Shown: positions 31,636-33,029 of the stretch, one piece after another
Layout of the letters: every line of letters starts with the position of its first letter
Position numbering within the stretch: the first letter of the stretch is position 1
From: UBA1479 sp038109305
GTDB lineage: Bacteria > Pseudomonadota > Alphaproteobacteria > Rhodospirillales > Casp-alpha2
Direction of reading: 5' to 3'
NCBI GenBank assembly: GCA_038109305.1
Contig: JAYNIR010000027.1
Location: 1 to 33,029, forward strand
DNA: 33,029 nucleotides
Made by a program: the position numbers and the translations under genes
The notes under the pieces: model-generated
The model's input: the letters and a program-made list of their open reading frames with translations, nothing else
Told to the model about the DNA's origin: nothing
Databases searched by the model: none

Positions 31636-31663
31636 AACATGATAATTTATCCTGTCGATGGTT

Positions 31664-31697
31664 GGCAGAAAGCGCAACGTAAACCGCGCTCACTGCC
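31664..31697 (+). other. Two-part hairpin in the flagellin mRNA leader
   Basis: Outer stem GGCAG (31664-31668) with CTGCC (31693-31697), a symmetric 2x2 internal loop, then inner stem AGCGC (31671-31675) with GCGCT (31686-31690) around a 10-base loop. It ends 43 bases before the ATG and is a candidate FlbT target if the transcript starts upstream of it. Confidence 0.45.
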
Positions 31698-31740
31698 GGA
31701 ATTAGTAGAATTCGCGCCGGTGTAGATGTGAGGCAATGGA

Positions 31741-33029
31741 ATGTCTGATCTCGCTCTCTCTGCTGCAGTACGCAGCTCCCTGCTTGCGTTGCAACGCGCC
31801 ACCGAACTCATCGACCGCACCAACAGCCGTCTCGCTTCCGGGCTTCGCGTCCGGAGCCCCGTTGACGACCCGGTCGCCTTTTTCTCATCCAAAGCCCTGA
31901 CTGACCGTGCATTCGACTTCACCGAACGCATGGACGGCATTGACCAGGGCATTTCGACGGTTTCGGCGGCCCTTGACGGCGTCGAAAGTATCGACAGCCT
32001 CGTGCGCCAGCTCAAAGGTATCGCCAACTCCCTGAAGTCCGCTACGGGCACGCAGTTCACTGACCTGGTCACCCAGTTCAATGATATTCGTGCCCAGATC
32101 GGCGACCTCGCGAACGACGCCGAATATCAGGGCGTCAACCTGGTCGACAACACGTCTGAAACGCTGACGGTCAACTTCTCGAACAACACCACGAGCTTGT
32201 TGACCATTAACGCCGTGCACCTGCAGGAAACCGGCCTTGGCATTGACGGCATGGTCGTCCGCGCCAACAGTCAGATTTCCTTCACCGGCACGCCGACGTC
32301 GGGCGTTTCGCTGGGCAACACGGCGCTTACCGCGGGATCGTTCACGGGTGCGACACAGGTTTCCGATTTCGGTGGCCAGCTTGTCGTAACCTATAACGGC
32401 ACCGGCGCGGTCATCACCAACACCGGCGCCGAGATCGTGTTCTCGCTGAACACCCAGGTCTCGATCACCGTCGCGGTCGGCTCCGGTGACGCCACCACCG
32501 TCACCCAGGGCCAGACCCTGACCCTGCAGCTGGCGTCGTTCAATGCGGCGGCGGCTTCCGGCGTTTCGGCGGCGGCGGGCGACACCGGCTTCTTCGGCAC
32601 GACCTTTGTGACCGGCGCCGAACCGTCCGTGACCGGCGTGTTCGTCGGTATCCTGTCCGGTCAGACCGGCGCACTGGCGCAGTCCGGCATTCAGCAGCTT
32701 GCGGTCAACACGGCCGGCAGCCTGCAGAGCGGCATCGACTTCGTCGCGGCCGGTCAGAGCTCCGACGCCGATACGGTCATCGCCGGCCTTGACTCCGCCC
32801 TGACCACGCTGCGTTCGCAGTCCCAGAAACTGGGCTCGAACGTTGCGTTGCTCCAGACGCGCTTGGACTTCACCAACCAGTACGTGAACACTCTCGAAGA
32901 AGGTTCGGGTAAGCTGACGCTGGCCGACCTGAACCAGGAAGGCGCCAACCTGTTGGCCCTGCAGACCCGGCAGCAGCTGGGTATTTCGGCCTTGGCCTTC
33001 GCCGGTCAGTCCGAACAGGGTATCCTGGC
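31741..33029 (+). CDS. Flagellin, 3' end beyond the window
   Basis: The filament subunit. 429 codons are visible and, judging by the C-terminal D0 helix (LLALQTRQQLGISALAFAGQSEQGIL), only a few residues are missing. The N-terminal D0/D1 helices are clear: MSDLALSAAVRSSLLALQ, RTNSRLASGLRVRSPVDDP, and FTERMDGIDQGISTV. The MSDL-S-AVRSSL start is typical of Rhodospirillales flagellins rather than the enteric type. The middle (about 165-300) is Thr/Ser/Gly-rich, giving many possible O-glycosylation sites, which fits the neighbouring nonulosonate genes. GAGG lies 8 bases before the ATG. Control by FlbT and possibly CtrA is suggested by the upstream region. Confidence 0.95.
   Translation, partial: MSDLALSAAVRSSLLALQRATELIDRTNSRLASGLRVRSPVDDPVAFFSSKALTDRAFDFTERMDGIDQGISTVSAALDGVESIDSLVRQLKGIANSLKSATGTQFTDLVTQFNDIRAQIGDLANDAEYQGVNLVDNTSETLTVNFSNNTTSLLTINAVHLQETGLGIDGMVVRANSQISFTGTPTSGVSLGNTALTAGSFTGATQVSDFGGQLVVTYNGTGAVITNTGAEIVFSLNTQVSITVAVGSGDATTVTQGQTLTLQLASFNAAAASGVSAAAGDTGFFGTTFVTGAEPSVTGVFVGILSGQTGALAQSGIQQLAVNTAGSLQSGIDFVAAGQSSDADTVIAGLDSALTTLRSQSQKLGSNVALLQTRLDFTNQYVNTLEEGSGKLTLADLNQEGANLLALQTRQQLGISALAFAGQSEQGIL

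Larger units (their letters stand above)
31442..31740. promoter_or_regulatory. Divergent flbT/flagellin control region
   Basis: These 299 bases separate flbT from flagellin. They hold an AT-rich core (31605-31655) likely to carry the flagellin promoter, a perfect CtrA half-site and a leader hairpin (both listed separately). No gene was seen. I could not find a convincing sigma-54 or sigma-28 promoter. Confidence 0.5.

Noticed and set aside
31660..31673. GG-N10-GC upstream of flagellin as a sigma-54 promoter
   Set aside because: Spacing is right but neither TGGCAC nor TTGC is matched, and it would place the start inside the leader hairpin.

Overview
This window appears to be a chromosomal segment of a GC-rich flagellated alphaproteobacterium, most like Rhodospirillales. 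The grounds are SciP (DUF1153) and FlbT, both alphaproteobacterial regulators, a flagellin of the MSDLALSAAVRSS type, and the hook gene order fliK-flgD-flgE. The assignment rests on family recognition only, since no database search was possible.

Layout. (1) 1-7838, minus strand: a flagellar block in the transcription order fliK, flgD, flgE, sciP, fliF, fliG (only the fliG start is present). A convincing sigma-54 promoter lies upstream of fliK (7914-7930), with three imperfect repeats further upstream (7979-8037). A strong hairpin follows flgE (2659-2695). (2) 8046-18857, minus strand: an 11-gene, tightly overlapping operon for making and decorating a nucleotide-activated amino sugar. It encodes an SDR epimerase/dehydratase, a HisH-HisF-PseA/WbpG amidotransferase set, a zinc-ribbon methyltransferase, a GNAT, two SpsF-like cytidylyltransferases, a DegT aminotransferase, a Gfo/Idh dehydrogenase and a GT-B/GNAT fusion. 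(3) 19157-20299, plus strand: a GT with a short TPR-like N-terminus. (4) 20296-26038, minus strand: a second operon, neuB-asnB-spsF-gfo/idh-degT. (5) 26243-30955, plus strand: two tandem-duplicated pairs, phytanoyl-CoA-dioxygenase-like (x2) and GSCFA/SGNH-like (x2). (6) 31004-33029: flbT (minus) divergent from a flagellin gene (plus) that runs off the window end.

How it fits together (inference): regions 2 to 5 form a nonulosonic-acid-type glycan island of about 23 kb set between hook genes and flagellin genes, so flagellin is the most likely acceptor. NeuB would make the nonulosonate, SpsF-type enzymes would activate sugars with CMP, and PseA/HisH/HisF would install an amidine. DegT/Gfo pairs would make amino sugars. 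Methyl-, acetyl-, oxygenase and GSCFA enzymes would decorate the product, and the TPR-GT is a candidate protein transferase. Sites resembling CtrA boxes occur upstream of fliF, between neuB and the oxygenase operon, and upstream of flagellin. This suggests the glycan genes may be timed with flagellar assembly. No tRNA, rRNA, insertion sequence or CRISPR array was seen.
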